A DNA stretch of 64,000 bases from Daphnia carinata (lineage: Eukaryota > Arthropoda > Branchiopoda > Diplostraca > Daphniidae), in the NCBI RefSeq assembly GCF_022539665.2, contig NC_081333.1:11220971-11284970 (forward strand), given 5' to 3'. The position numbers and the translations under genes were made by a program. Below are positions 25,701-38,000 of this stretch, piece by piece; within the stretch, counting starts at the first letter, position 1; each line of letters opens with the position of its first letter. The notes under the pieces are model-generated. The model ran no database searches. It was given only the letters and a program-made list of their open reading frames with translations, and had not been told where the DNA came from.

Positions 25701-25780
25701 TTGGCCAGACCTGCCAGCATGGCCACGATGCAGAAGAATAACATCAAAATAGCCTTCAGCAAGATCGTCATTGTTGCCAT
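22770..25780 (-). CDS. kek: Kekkon-family LRR and immunoglobulin transmembrane receptor
   Basis: Kekkon proteins are arthropod cell-surface LRR/Ig receptors; Drosophila Kek1 restrains EGFR and Kek5 modulates BMP signalling. Two exons, 25780-24851 and 24716-22770, join in phase 0 to 958 residues. Order: signal peptide (about 1-29), Cys-rich LRRNT, about six LRRs (VLDLRGNQL, EVDLSHNQL, SLSLSHNPL, TLKLSANRF), an LRRCT starting NPWNCDC, one Ig domain with C292 and C371 flanked by DAGQYRC, a transmembrane helix at about 409-432, and a basic stop-transfer stretch. The 526-residue cytoplasmic tail is long and low in complexity, with polyGln near 516-528, Pro-rich SH3-type sites (APAVPPKPPG), tyrosine motifs (YVTLPRR, YDTIGPR) and the conserved-looking LPAYYVPIEEVDIPPSSP. 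The last residues, T-E-V, fit a class I PDZ ligand. A second ATG 60 nt upstream would add a 20-residue non-signal leader, so 25780 is preferred. Which kek paralogue is not decided. Confidence 0.92.
24064..24099 (-). repeat. Polyglutamine codon repeat in the kekkon tail
   Basis: Mixed CAG and CAA codons (CTG/TTG on the plus strand) encode about twelve consecutive glutamines, flanked by further Gln/Met-rich sequence. The mixed codons make the tract less prone to slippage than pure CAG. Confidence 0.9.
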
Positions 25781-25945
25781 GTTGTCCTTAAAATCCGGCG
25801 TATTTTTTTTTCCAAACCCTCCCCATGCACCAATGAACACAATTTTATTATTTTCGTTTTTTTTTTTTTTTTTGGAATGTTTAATTGTCTCGGTAGCGAA
25901 CGTGATGACTGGGATTCTTCATGTGGATCCGATTTAGTTCATTAC
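25781..25945 (-). other. Probable kekkon 5' UTR part of the coding exon, with upstream acceptor
   Basis: On the minus strand a long T-rich tract ends in AACAG at 25946, a strong 3' splice site, 165 nt before the chosen start codon. No good donor lies just upstream. I infer that this exon starts at 25945 and that a 5' UTR intron separates it from a distal first exon somewhere at higher coordinates. Confidence 0.5.
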
Positions 25946-28900
25946 CTGTTAAAAAAAACAAAAAACAAAGAAATTCCAACGTTAATTTCAAATGATTTTT
26001 ACAGTTTTCAAAGGTAAAACACAAAAAATATTCCCCCGGAAAATCTGTATCCGTTGTGTAACTTCCAACTGAAAGAAGTTTCTAGAGGAAAAAAGATAAA
26101 GAGAAAGCTAAAGCATAATGATGAACCTTGTGTGTACATGGCCACACGAGCGTCCTAATCAGATCCCCCCCTTCAGTGTTGAACTTTGTTTCCACAACGG
26201 CTGCTCCAAACTCAAAGTTCACTGTAGTGTGTCTTGTCTGCTTACTGGGGTTCTATTTTTTTGATAAAAGAACGGCAAGCTGTTGGAGAGGCCTACAACA
26301 CACAGCTGGGTTTCTGTTGTACGTAAAAAATCGGACTAGACACAAGAAGAAGAGATGGGGCTAAAAGATTAGACGTTCCAAGCTTTATCTTGCGGTATTA
26401 AATTTGAAAAATGATTCTCTCTCCGTAGGCTGCGGTAATCAAATCCAGCCAAAACTATTTGGCCCCAAACAACAAAAGAATGAATTACGACAGATTTTTT
26501 CTTTTCACGCACCGTTAGCTAGCGGGAATGATTCGAATGTCAGCATCATGCAGAAAAGAAAACTGAGACTCATTTGGGTTAGCATTCATCAAGAACACGA
26601 CCACAACTATTGTACACACACACCAACGCCGTTGTTATATGTATCCAGACGCCTACGATAATGAATGTAATGCATGCCCCATAGGCTAATGCTTCCCCCG
26701 GCTTTTTTTTTATCATCAATCCTCACCCTAACAGAAAAAAAAAACGAAACTGGGAACTGATAAAAAGCAGATAACTTTGCCGTTGTAATATTTGTTTTCT
26801 GCATGAAAAAAACGTTCAAACACTGTAAAAGATTTACCCCAGAGACGACCGTTACTGAACGACCGAGCAAAGGTAACAATAGGTTAGAGAGGGGCTCCAC
26901 CCAAACAATCATCAAGGAAAAGTGTAATCATTCATAGAGCACATACGTGTTTTTCCCATCAGAAAAAAAGGTCTGTTCTCTTTCGCGGGTTGCACACACA
27001 AAAGCAGCGGCTGGATTAATCCCGAAAATAACAAAATGGCTAGGAAAATGGTACAACACCACGCCCAAATCGATTTGGTCCAATGGGAATGTTTTGTTTA
27101 AAAAAGAAAAGAAAATAGGGCCTAAATCTTTTAACTTGTTCCACTCTAAATGAAAAAATAAATCATAAGCTTTTTACATGTTTTTTTAAAACAGACGAAA
27201 AAAAACTTGCCATGATTCATTTGTTTGAAACTCTGTGAGGACAACATTTTAACTACCTTCAAGTTCGCTCTCGGAAGAGTTGAATTAAAAATTATTTTTT
27301 AAAAAGAAAAGGAGGGAAGCAAAGTTTGTGGTAGCACGACACACACAAAGTTCTGGATATTTTTTGAGAAAGAAAAAAAACTGCCATGAGAGTAGAGGAA
27401 AGAAAAACGTGACAAGGTACAAAAGTCGGCCTGGTCACACAACATGGGTTAAGAAATGTGTGGCTGGTTGCATTTTGATATTATATGACATTTTATGATG
27501 ACGGTCGTATAAACTAGCGTAGACAAGCACCGCGAGAAAGAAAGAAGAAAAAAAGTTTTTCGTGATATTCTTTTTAAGATGTCCCTCAACTGGCGAGTTC
27601 ACGCATTCAATTCCCGTTTCTTGCTCAAATTGTAAGGAGGAGGGATGAAACCTCATGAGTCATTGGCGTTCTTTCTTTCAGTTAACGAGTCGAAGTTTTT
27701 GAAAAAAGCATCCGGTTGACTCAACACGCGAAGAAGAACACGAAATTATGAAAAATCTAGTTTTCTTTTTTAAACTAAGCCAACCCCATTTTTTTTCCAT
27801 TGCTATCACCCAAGGAGATCAGGCGGGATGGGTGTCTCTAGGCGATTTGATGGATTGTTCCACACACGCACACACACACACACAAAAAGGCACAAGTCTG
27901 GACTGCTCTTTTTCAAAACGTCTCACAAGGAAATGGTTGATTTCTTGTTCCCCAGATGGGCTAAACCCCAGTGAACAACTTATTGAAGGGTGTCATTTCA
28001 AACGTTCCATCAGACTTCATTTGGTGCGTTTAGAATAACTAGGGAACCAAAAAAAAAGGAGAGAGAGAGAGAGAGAATACTTCAAAAAGAGAATTCGAGA
28101 CAAGGACGCCATTATGGCTTGGCCAACGGCGGCAACAACATCCGAGTTTTGTCGAGCGTTGACCGTCAGGGGGCAGATCGAGGGGGACACAATTTTGAAT
28201 TTCTTTTACCTGATCACGCTGTATAAAACATCCATTCGATCCATTAGAGTGGTTGTCACGCATGGGCGAAAAAAGAAACTTTAAAAATGAGGAAAGAAAA
28301 ATTTGAAATCCAGCTCACACTATACGCACACCTGGCGGGAAGCCAGTCGAGACAACGACAACCTCAGTTTTTTTTTTCTTCACTTATTAACCATGGCTAC
28401 GTGAGAAAATTGTTACATTTGATTATAATCCACAAGGAGGCTTTACTGTACTACTCGATCGCATCAAAAGATTAAAAAAGGGGTTTTTTTGTTTGCACTA
28501 GAAACAAAAACAAAACACGTTTATCAGTTGCCAGGAAATATCACAAAAGATTTGCAGGCACACAAGTTTCGCACACAGCGACGACAAACGGCAACGAACC
28601 AAAAACGTAACGGACAGGACGGGCTCTCGACAACGACTGGCTGGCTTGGAGAGGAAGGCAAGCTTAACTGACTGCACACACACACACACACACACGCGCT
28701 TGGCTTAAGCTTTTGCTTACCGGTGAAGGCAAAGCTTCCCCAACCTCTGTCAACCCCTGAGGCCATGTGGCATTGAGGGGTTTTTCTTTCTTTTTTTTTT
28801 CAAGGGTTTACCACCGCCGGCGCCACATAATATAAAAAGAAACCTAGCGGCAAACAAGTGAACTATACGAGTTCTAATCATTATCCCGACAACAACAATA

Positions 28901-31199
28901 CTACCAAAAAAAGGAAAAATATTATTAAAATAGATGGGGGCAACATTCCATTTAGTCGGCATTTTATGCATAAAAAAACAAATGAAAAACGCCGGTTGTT
29001 GAAACGGAATCTAATTTCAATTCGAGACATTCCACGAAATGTTGAATTTTTTCTCCTTTTTCACTTCATTTGAAAACAAAGATTGACCGAACATGAAACA
29101 AAAAAAAAAAGAATTAAAAAAAAAAGTGAAATTATTTTTATGCGGTAACGGGAGAGTCACGAAAGCCCTTTCTTCCCCCCCAGTATTATAAAAACAAGAT
29201 GACTCATTGCGGTTTCTTGTTCATTGGTGGTTCCAGCATCATCAGGTCTGTTATTTATTTTTTTTTTCATTTCAAATGTTTTTTTTTTTTATCTTTTTCC
29301 ACGCTCAGTCTGGACAGGTGCAAAATTGTTGAGATTTGGCAATGATTTCTTGTTCGTGCACGTCACACTTCAAATAATCAAACACTGAAAAACAAAACAA
29401 AACTAAAATTGCTTGGTTCATGTTTGTTTGTTGTTTTGTTTCATTAGATTTGCAATGAATCACTTGGAGGAAGTAAGAAAAAAGCGGTTTGAGCACGAAA
29501 CGGAAATGACTGTTTGCTTTAGAAAATGGTCGCCAGTCATTTGAGCAGTGACGTTCTGCTTCAAGTAACCGTACCAACTCTGTTGTGCAGTTCGCATTGA
29601 AACGCGATATGACGAAAGTGAGACGAACATTTTTCTAATGTTGTATGTGTTTTCAAGACATTCTGATGGATAAAAAAAAAAAAGAAATTCCATGAACTGA
29701 AGAGTGTCGGATAAGAAACATGTAGAACGTGTCTTAACCGTGCTGTTCGAGCCTTAGCAAAATCACTATGCCCACGTCTAATGTATCCGAAACTGACCCT
29801 AAAAAAAAATGGGATGTTTGTCAACCTAAGACCTCAGTAAACGTATCTCTTTTTTTTTCTTTGCAAAAGCTTTTTTTTTATCACTGGTTTCTGTATCAAG
29901 TTCTAGCTAAACATTCCAGAGGAGGATTTTTACAGCAGACTTTTAAGAAAATGGATAAAGTCTGTGGCTATAAATTCAGGCCCCTGTGATCCAATGGACT
30001 GAACTTTATGAAAATTCTTCTCTGTTTGCAATATTAGTTAAATGGAATTTTGTTTTTCATGTACGTTATGCAGAATATTTTCCATTTGATTAGAATCATC
30101 GGAGTTTTTTTTTTTTTTTTTTCTGACTCACTTTTGGCTTTCATTCCCACACACACACAAAAAAAAGAGGGGGTTCACACTTCCGTTTGGTTTTGCATCT
30201 GAGGCCGGATGTTGGACCGTGTCACATTCAGGAAACGGAGACCAGTCGATTCTGCTGGTGTCGACGGGTTGACTTTGCAGCACCGACAACAACGAAAAAT
30301 GTTGACTCTCAATAAATCACAGCCGTTGATTCGACGAAAGAATTTGGGGAATTGGGAAAAAAAAAGGGAGGACAGTAAAAAAAAAAAAAAAAAAAAGGAT
30401 GAAAAAGGCACGTACATCGATCAGGATATCTGTCTTGTTCCGGGGCGGAAGTTATTTCAAAACGACCTAATAAAAACGTTACGTACATAGGAAAACTAAA
30501 AATAGTCATAAATAAATAATGCACTTGGAAATCGAACCCATAGCCATCGAGTGGGAAATGAAAAAAATCGACAAAAATTAGACAGCAAAAATGATAACAG
30601 TAACAGCCAAACAAAGAGAAACTAAATAAAATACTATGAAATCAAATAAGGAAAAAAAAAAAAATCTACAACCAGATCGATTCCCTCCGCCAATTACGCA
30701 TAGGCCATACATCCGCTTCCGGAGAGACAGAGATCAGCCAGAGGTCAATCGTCCCTCTATAAATTGCCCTTATAAATGTTCATATCTTTTTCTCGGCCAT
30801 GAATTTTCGGCGTTGGTTGGCAACTCGCCACAATTCCCGGAAGTAAATGCGTACGTGGATGTCGTCATTTAATGCCCCCACAGATCCGTCATAAATTTCA
30901 TCACTTTCTCATGCCGTTGTTAAATCTTAAAAACTCATTACTTTCATTCCCAAAACTTCAGATTTTAAAAATTGAATTTGTTGTGCCACCTACTGGCATT
31001 TTCAGAGATCAAATCAATAAAATTCACACGACTTTTCTTCCTTTTTTTCTTCAAAAACATCTTGACTGATTAAATCCCACACATATCACCCAGGTGATTT
31101 TCTTTTTTCGTTGCTTCGTAATTTCTCGGTCCATGGGTCTAACTCTTTCCAAGCGTCAACGAAATACGAGAAACAAGGGCCAACGACCTCGCCTGTTTC
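25946..31199. other. Non-coding region upstream of kekkon, first part
   Basis: No gene is seen. The stretch holds many A/T runs, CA- and GA-type microsatellites (28061-28077 and 28675-28695), and scattered short open frames without domains. It probably lies within the inferred kekkon 5' UTR intron or its regulatory flank. Confidence 0.45.
28675..28695. repeat. CA dinucleotide microsatellite
   Basis: Ten uninterrupted CA units plus a terminal C are visible, preceded by ACTG and followed by GCGCT. Confidence 0.95.
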
Positions 31200-32098
31200 A
31201 ATCAAACTTTTCACTTGATCTGATCAAGTTCTCCAGTCAGACATGTGGCGTTCGAAATGTCAGCAATAACGTTAGCAACACGAATCGCAAAATGAACAAA
31301 CTGTGTGTCTAGTTGTTTACCTTTTCCGTATAAACCACGTAGTCCAAAGTAACAATCGATAACACGATCAAGAAATTGTGGGATCACTCCTTTGTTTCTC
31401 GCTCTGCTGAGGCAGACGTTTTGGCGGCAATTATGGCGACATCGTCGTGAAGAAAAAGGAAGTTTACCTCCCGGCACTAAACGCTTAGCATTTAATGCTC
31501 TACGAACATGGAGCTATTTTTAATCTATTGCGCAAAATGTTGTTTTCTAATGGACAGATAAGAGACCACTCAGTTGAAATTCCGTCAGAACTAAATGACA
31601 ATATAAATTTCCTATTGGGGGATTTCATCCCTGCGGCTATGCAAGTTAGAATATTTGCAGACGATTTTCAGTTAGATTGCCCTTACCAAATACGGGAATC
31701 AACTTACATAAATCTGGCACCTTACGCACGACAGAAGGGGGGAGGGGGTGAATTGTTTTTTTGTGCGTTGATCCAGGCGAAATCCTCAACGAGGATGGCC
31801 CTGGACTTTCAAATGTGTTTTAGTTCTGTGCACACATACTTGTATAGTGCTTTATAGCAAATGGTGTGCCAGAGTACAAATTGTGTTACAGCAAAAACGA
31901 CTCAAGCGTCAAAATCAGCCGGCAATAGCAGAGAGCCGGACAATTCTCCTAGGCAAAAGTCGTTTCGTTCAATCCACTACACGTTGCCAAGTCTCTGTAC
32001 AGAGAGTTTCAAGCAGCTCATTATTTAAAGCAAAATCTACTCGCCAGTTTCGTCTTATTTACATCTACAAACGTCAACAATCTACTCCCGTTGGCTAG
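31200..32098. pseudogene. Opposed coding-like fragments, identity unknown
   Basis: Two stretches look coding by amino-acid composition but point away from each other. On the minus strand, 31477-31211 reads 88 codons with a regular hydrophobic/charged pattern (for example VIPQFLDRVIDCYFGLRG). On the plus strand, 31495-31857 reads 120 codons (for example IPSELNDNINFLLGDFIP) and is followed in another frame by 31847-32098. Neither has an initiation context or partner exons that I could join, and I recognise no family. A rearranged pseudogene or a decayed mobile element would explain the opposed orientation; chance open frames remain possible. Confidence 0.2.
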
Positions 32099-35000
32099 AT
32101 AGCGGATTTAATCCAAGCACTCGAATGTTTGGCTGTGGCCGTTGTTGCCATTTTTTATTCTTTTTTCTTTTTTAAAGAAAGAAAATTGCAAAATTTTGTG
32201 TCGCCGACGAGGGACTTGAAAGATAAAGGAAAGCGATTCATTACGTGCTGCAAATTATAGAGAGACAAATTGAAAAGGAAAAAAACAGGAAACATTTACA
32301 AGATGAAAAGAGCTTGTGTCTTCATCTTGGCGTTCCGGCATTTGGAGAACCATGGCTTCCGCCAAACTAAACAAAAATGTAGGGACACAAAAGGACGAAC
32401 AACATGACGTCAAACTGGACGTGCAAAATTGGCCCCTTTTTATTCATTGTCGAGAGCATCGCCTTTGACAAAAAGGGAAAAGGCTAGTAATGTATTTCCG
32501 CTTGAAACGTCTTAGCGTCCGATTGTTTGATGCCTGCAGTCTCGTCTTACACGAAAACATATTTTCTTTTGTATTGGGGAGGGGGAGTCATGAAATCTTG
32601 CAATTTAAACACATAACAGAGGTCGATTGAGAAAGAAAAAAATGTTAAAAGTCATTAAATTGGTAGCACGAAATGGGGGTCGATTGTTTGGCAATGTGGG
32701 ATGTCAGTCAGCAGACGACGCTCTACATTTGCACAGATTTTTGGTGTTTTTCGACAGAAACATGGAATTTCGGCCACCAAAACAAGAGCACCTTCTTATC
32801 AGGAACAGTCACAACGTATTGCCACTTGGGCACGTCTTCATCTCAACGTGCATTCTACCCTTTTTTTGTGCGTTAGTTCATTTCTATATCGTGTACGTGG
32901 GGACAGCAGCAGACGTGATCAAACGGCCGTTTGCTCTACACACAACGGTCCCAGAAATTTTCCTTTTCGTGAAATCATGTCCCTCTACAACCGGGTTCGA
33001 CCAATAGTTTCACTGGATTTTTCCCTGCCACCAGCTGTGCTTCTATTTTGTGTGTGTTTTCTTTCCATTTATTTCAAGATCCATTTTGTTTTTATTCAAC
33101 TATTCCTAACAATTGGAAATGAATGGCTGTAATTGAAAAAGCCAGCTGCTTTTCTTTTTTGAGAAGGTGAGCTAATCAATAATACATTACATAGACTAGA
33201 GACGCTGTTGGCATAGCGCTGTAGAAGAACATAACATCCTTTCGCTATTGTTTATGCAAGGCCTTCTTTTTATCCGCCATTTGTTTATGCAAGGCAGCCA
33301 CCACACTCGCCGCATCTGATAGTTTCAATACATTTACTTAAATGGATGTCAAACTTCGTGTGCTGGTTTTTTTTTCTCAAAATAAAAAAAAAAGAAAAAA
33401 AAGCGGACATGTCTACGGCTTCCGGAGGAGCTCTGTTCCTGGCCAGCTTTGATAATGACGACTGATGATGCAGCATCCCGAAGGGCGAACGTGTGCAAGC
33501 AAGAAGAGAGACATCGTCATCATCACGTTATCTTTTTATTTCGGCTTCGTGACTTTTGGACGAGGAAAGACGGGAACAGCCTTTTAGCGCAGCGTTTGAA
33601 AACAAGACGAAAAAAAAAGGAAAGAAAGAAGAGAGTCTTTATTCCGCCCGGTGGCCAGTAACTGGGCAAACTACTTTGGTTAACTATAACTCTTTTAAGA
33701 TGAATGCAGCATGATCGCTATATGGAAATGAGGATGGGCAGAGAAGGTTAAACCGATTTGCATAGATGACAGACGAGCGGATCGTGAACCGAATTAGAAT
33801 AATGAATTTGAACCGAGAGACTTTTGCTGTCATTTTCACTGGATTGGTAAAGACACATTCAACATAAGCTGAACTGCGCATTATAAGCGATAAACTTAAA
33901 ACGAAATTTTCCCCATTTATTACTATTTTTTAACCCAAAGAACAAAAGGATCGATGCATAGAGAGTTATCCTCACTTGTGAAGGATGCTATGTATAGAAC
34001 AGGGATTCTGCGACTGTCGTGTTGCGGACACACTTTGAATCAATAGCTACGCGGGACATTCTTCATCACCCGCACAGTCTTGTTATTAGTAAACTAAATA
34101 TATCAACGAAATTTGCGCAGCGCATGGAACGAAATCAAACGCCATTCTGTATGTTATCTACGATTGGTTTATTTAGCAGCCGCCTACAATTGATCTTTCC
34201 CTTTGATAGCATCTCTATGTGTATACACTTAGACATGGGATATTGGATTTCAGTGGTTTTTTTTTAGCAGAACATGTACATCGTATATCAATTGAATAAT
34301 TAATTAGCAACAAAGAGGAGATGTCGAGTTATTAGTCTCTTGTCTATAGGTGAATCCATCTCGAATAGGAAATTTATGTACACGGTTGCCCCTGATGTGT
34401 GCGTATAAAGACATAAATTCGACACTAGAGTTATATAGCTCGTTATATGATGTAATGCCAGGGATTATTAGCATCAGAATCTCAGCCTATGGGAGGAGCT
34501 AATACAATCAAAATGGGCGGATATTCGGCAGTAATAGGGACATAGGGGAGACTATCTAAAAAACTAGTATGATGAATCTAATTGGCTCAGTCTGGTTGAC
34601 AGCACGTCGTAATAATAAAAAAAAAGCGTCACCCTCTTTCTTTTTTAAAGAGACGTTACTTTCCCTAACACACGTGTGTATGTGGCAAACGAATAGGATG
34701 GGTTGAATAATATACCTATAGGGAAGTAAAAAAAAAAAAAAGGGGGGGGGGGAGAACGGAGGGTGCGATATCGATGTCACCCCATACAGTTCCATCGCGT
34801 ATATCCGCCTGGAACGCACAGCGGGAGACGGTCAGATGAAATTACCTCGACGACAACATTATATAGAGCCTATATGTAGATATATATACCCTCAATCCTT
34901 ATAAGATAGACCGCAAAATAATGGGGGAGAGGGACAACAAAAATTGATAGGCCAACGATTGGGGAGTGATGCGCTCACGCGGATATGCACACCCAATGTT

Positions 35001-38000
35001 CCCGTCCGGACGTGGATTTTCCGTTGTTCCGACTACATATATTTACGCGATGCCTATATAAAATAAATATAATAAAAAAAAGCTGGTGAAAGAAAAAAAA
35101 AAGGAGGGGAAAAATAAACAAAAAACATTGAAATGGCGAACGATTTTCCCCAGCAATGGAGAAGGGTGCAATAACGAAAAGGGAAAGTGTGGGTTTACGT
35201 GTTTCTAGATTGAGTTAGGGATTATGTTGGAGCTTATACGCAGTTGAGATCGCTATATAAAACGTGTGCTTATTGGGGGTCCACTTTATTCTCGTATATA
35301 TATAGAGTGTGTACATTTACATCCCGCTATACATAGCGAATGCTATGGTCCCCCTTTTTTTTTGTCTTGTGTGGACAAGATGCTTGTCCGTTGCAAGAAT
35401 TTTTTTTCCCAATTGATAGTGCATCCATTAAACTGCATATATGGAGATGGGATAGTGTATAGTCTATAAAAGCATTTGATGTAAAGTATGGCGGTAATGC
35501 AGCGGACCACGTGAATGCCCGAAAAGCGAGGCAGTTCAGCTTTCAAGCGCTGAGAACAGAACGATTTCTAAAATATTTACATTAAAAGAAAAAAAAAAAG
35601 ATGAATGTGTTTTGTAGTTATAGCGGGCGGAAACATGAAAGTAACACACGGAAAAGATGGCGTTCTTTACGCTAATCGTGTTTTGAATCATCATCATTAA
35701 TAACACCGGAAGATGATGGTGCCAAAAAAAAAAAAATCAGAGAGACAAGAAAAAACAACATGAATGTCGGAATAAGCACGACGGGAATGTGATGAAGTGC
35801 TAGTCACGCCCAATCTTCACGCCAAAGCATAGTGCCACTAATTTCTTTTTTTTTTTTTTTGTTAGTCAACGTTTTTTGTTTGTAACTTATCGCAAAAGTC
35901 AATAAAAGCTTACATGCATAAACAAAATGAAGCGCCATACACAGCGCAAACATTCACGCTGTTCATCAACAGACTTTGTTTTGCAAGAACGATAAAAACG
36001 GACGAAAACATCGAGGCTCAATACGCACAACCATCATATAAGAACGGGCGTGACGTTAAATAGCCGTCACAAATAACACGAGGCTTGAAGTCAATTTAGA
36101 AACCTAATTGTGGCTCATCGAACAGGCGTTTTAATGCGATGTGAAAGGTGGGTGAAGGTGGTTTTGATCCCCCCCCCCCCAAAAAAAAAAACGCGAATTG
36201 CTATCAGCATTTAAAGGTGGTTGGATTTATGTGGAGCATCAGGTCCGCGTTATGAAAAGGGGGAAAATAAAGCACTACGACAAAAACTTAATCGTCTCCG
36301 GTGACCCTTAAAATGTCTCCTGTAATCCACGGGCGATTAATAAAACTGCCACGGTAAAGAAAAAAAAATGATACAATCGTTTTTTGTATATACAGACATT
36401 CTTTTTGTGTACATACATTGCTAGGCAGGTTTGTGTATCTATATAGCTTTGCTGTATACGGTTATTGTGGGGTGAACGTACTGATGCAGGTTATGTTCCC
36501 GAAGCCGTAAAATTCGATAAAAATTGCAATCAACTTGGGGGGAAGTAAAAAAGGTCTTAGCAACTGAGCAAACAAACGATAGGATTGGTTGAGATACATC
36601 GTACGCAGGGATCTGTATTACTAAGTAAGAAAAAACGATGGAGAAAAAGGATGGACAGCTCTGACCTTAGCGAAAAAAAAAAAACATCTCGAATGTAATG
36701 GATGATTTTTTGAAAATGTTGCTGTAGACTCTTGATGGCAGATCAGAGAGAAACACCAAAACAAATAAGACTGTGACATATCGTTCGACGTACAGCAAAC
36801 ATCGCAAGGCCGTGAATATGTATGTATAGGGATCTCGTTTATCACGCATTGCTGGTCTAGCTTGACAGCAAACGATGATCTTTTTTGCTAAACTCCTTTC
36901 TTTTGCGCGATCATTTTCGGGTGTTGGTGGTGATAATATATTTCCAAACTAACGTTTTTTTTTCTGTTGGCAATGGTATCAAGTCGAATGATTGGATCTG
37001 TGCCAATCACAGCGCTTCGTCAGCGAATGCCGAATTCCATTGCAAACGTCTAATAAGAAACGCAGGCCACAGGAATGGACATTTATGTGTTACGTAATGG
37101 CTCTTCGGACATTTCCCTTTACGAGACGAGAGAGTAGTAACAATACCACCGCTGTAAAACACATACTGTGTAACGTATATACGTCATCAGCATATTTTCT
37201 TACATTTCTATTGTTGCAGGAAAAAGGAGGAAGCCTTTATTGGGTTGTTTGTCTACGTGTCTTCTGAGTACATAGGTTATTAATCGATTTCCAGAATTTA
37301 TAGCTTTAATGAAATGTTACATTTTCCTTAGTTATTTGTGAGAGTAAAGCAGATTGATTTACGTCAATGTCAAACATGTGCATAACTAATGATAGGATCA
37401 TCTTTTTTTTGGGTTCAGATGAGAGCATTTGAGAATTCTATCACGAACACTGAATAAGAGCAGTCCGCAGACTGCTGTCCTCCATGCAAAGCGCATTTAT
37501 GAATGTGTAATAACTGCTCACTAACAAGTCAGTTGACACTTGTCACCATCGGCGGATACACGTTCGTCGTGACTTGTTACACGATCCGTACGGGATTAAA
37601 TACGAGACAGCCTCATTAGCATCATTTCATAGCTCAATAGAAAAACGGTATGGCTATACGTTTGATAGACATGTTCTTTGACCCAAATCCATAGACGATC
37701 GCATTATAAATAAATCAAGTCTTACACTTCACGATGGCAGTCAGAAGAATATGTAAACGAGCGGTACGCATCTAAACACAGAGTGGTATACGTTGCACGC
37801 CATCAAAGTATATGTTATAGGCACCACACGATCGAATGCGCCATAAGGGGTGGGAACCGCATCTACTGAAAGAGTGATAACACACCACAGGGCACACATG
37901 ATACAAGGAGCAGGAATGTCGTGACACGTACTGTGAAAACAGGTCACGCATTGATCCTCGATCCCTTTACTTTGTTTCGTTGATAAAATTGCAAATCCCC

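Noticed and set aside
30520-30560. tRNA B-box-like GGTTCGATT on the minus strand
   Set aside because: The flanking bases cannot form a T-arm or an acceptor stem, so it is not a tRNA.
32627-33132. Two overlapping plus-strand frames of 126 and 143 codons
   Set aside because: Two frames open over the same DNA, no recognisable motif, and no splice context tying either to other exons.
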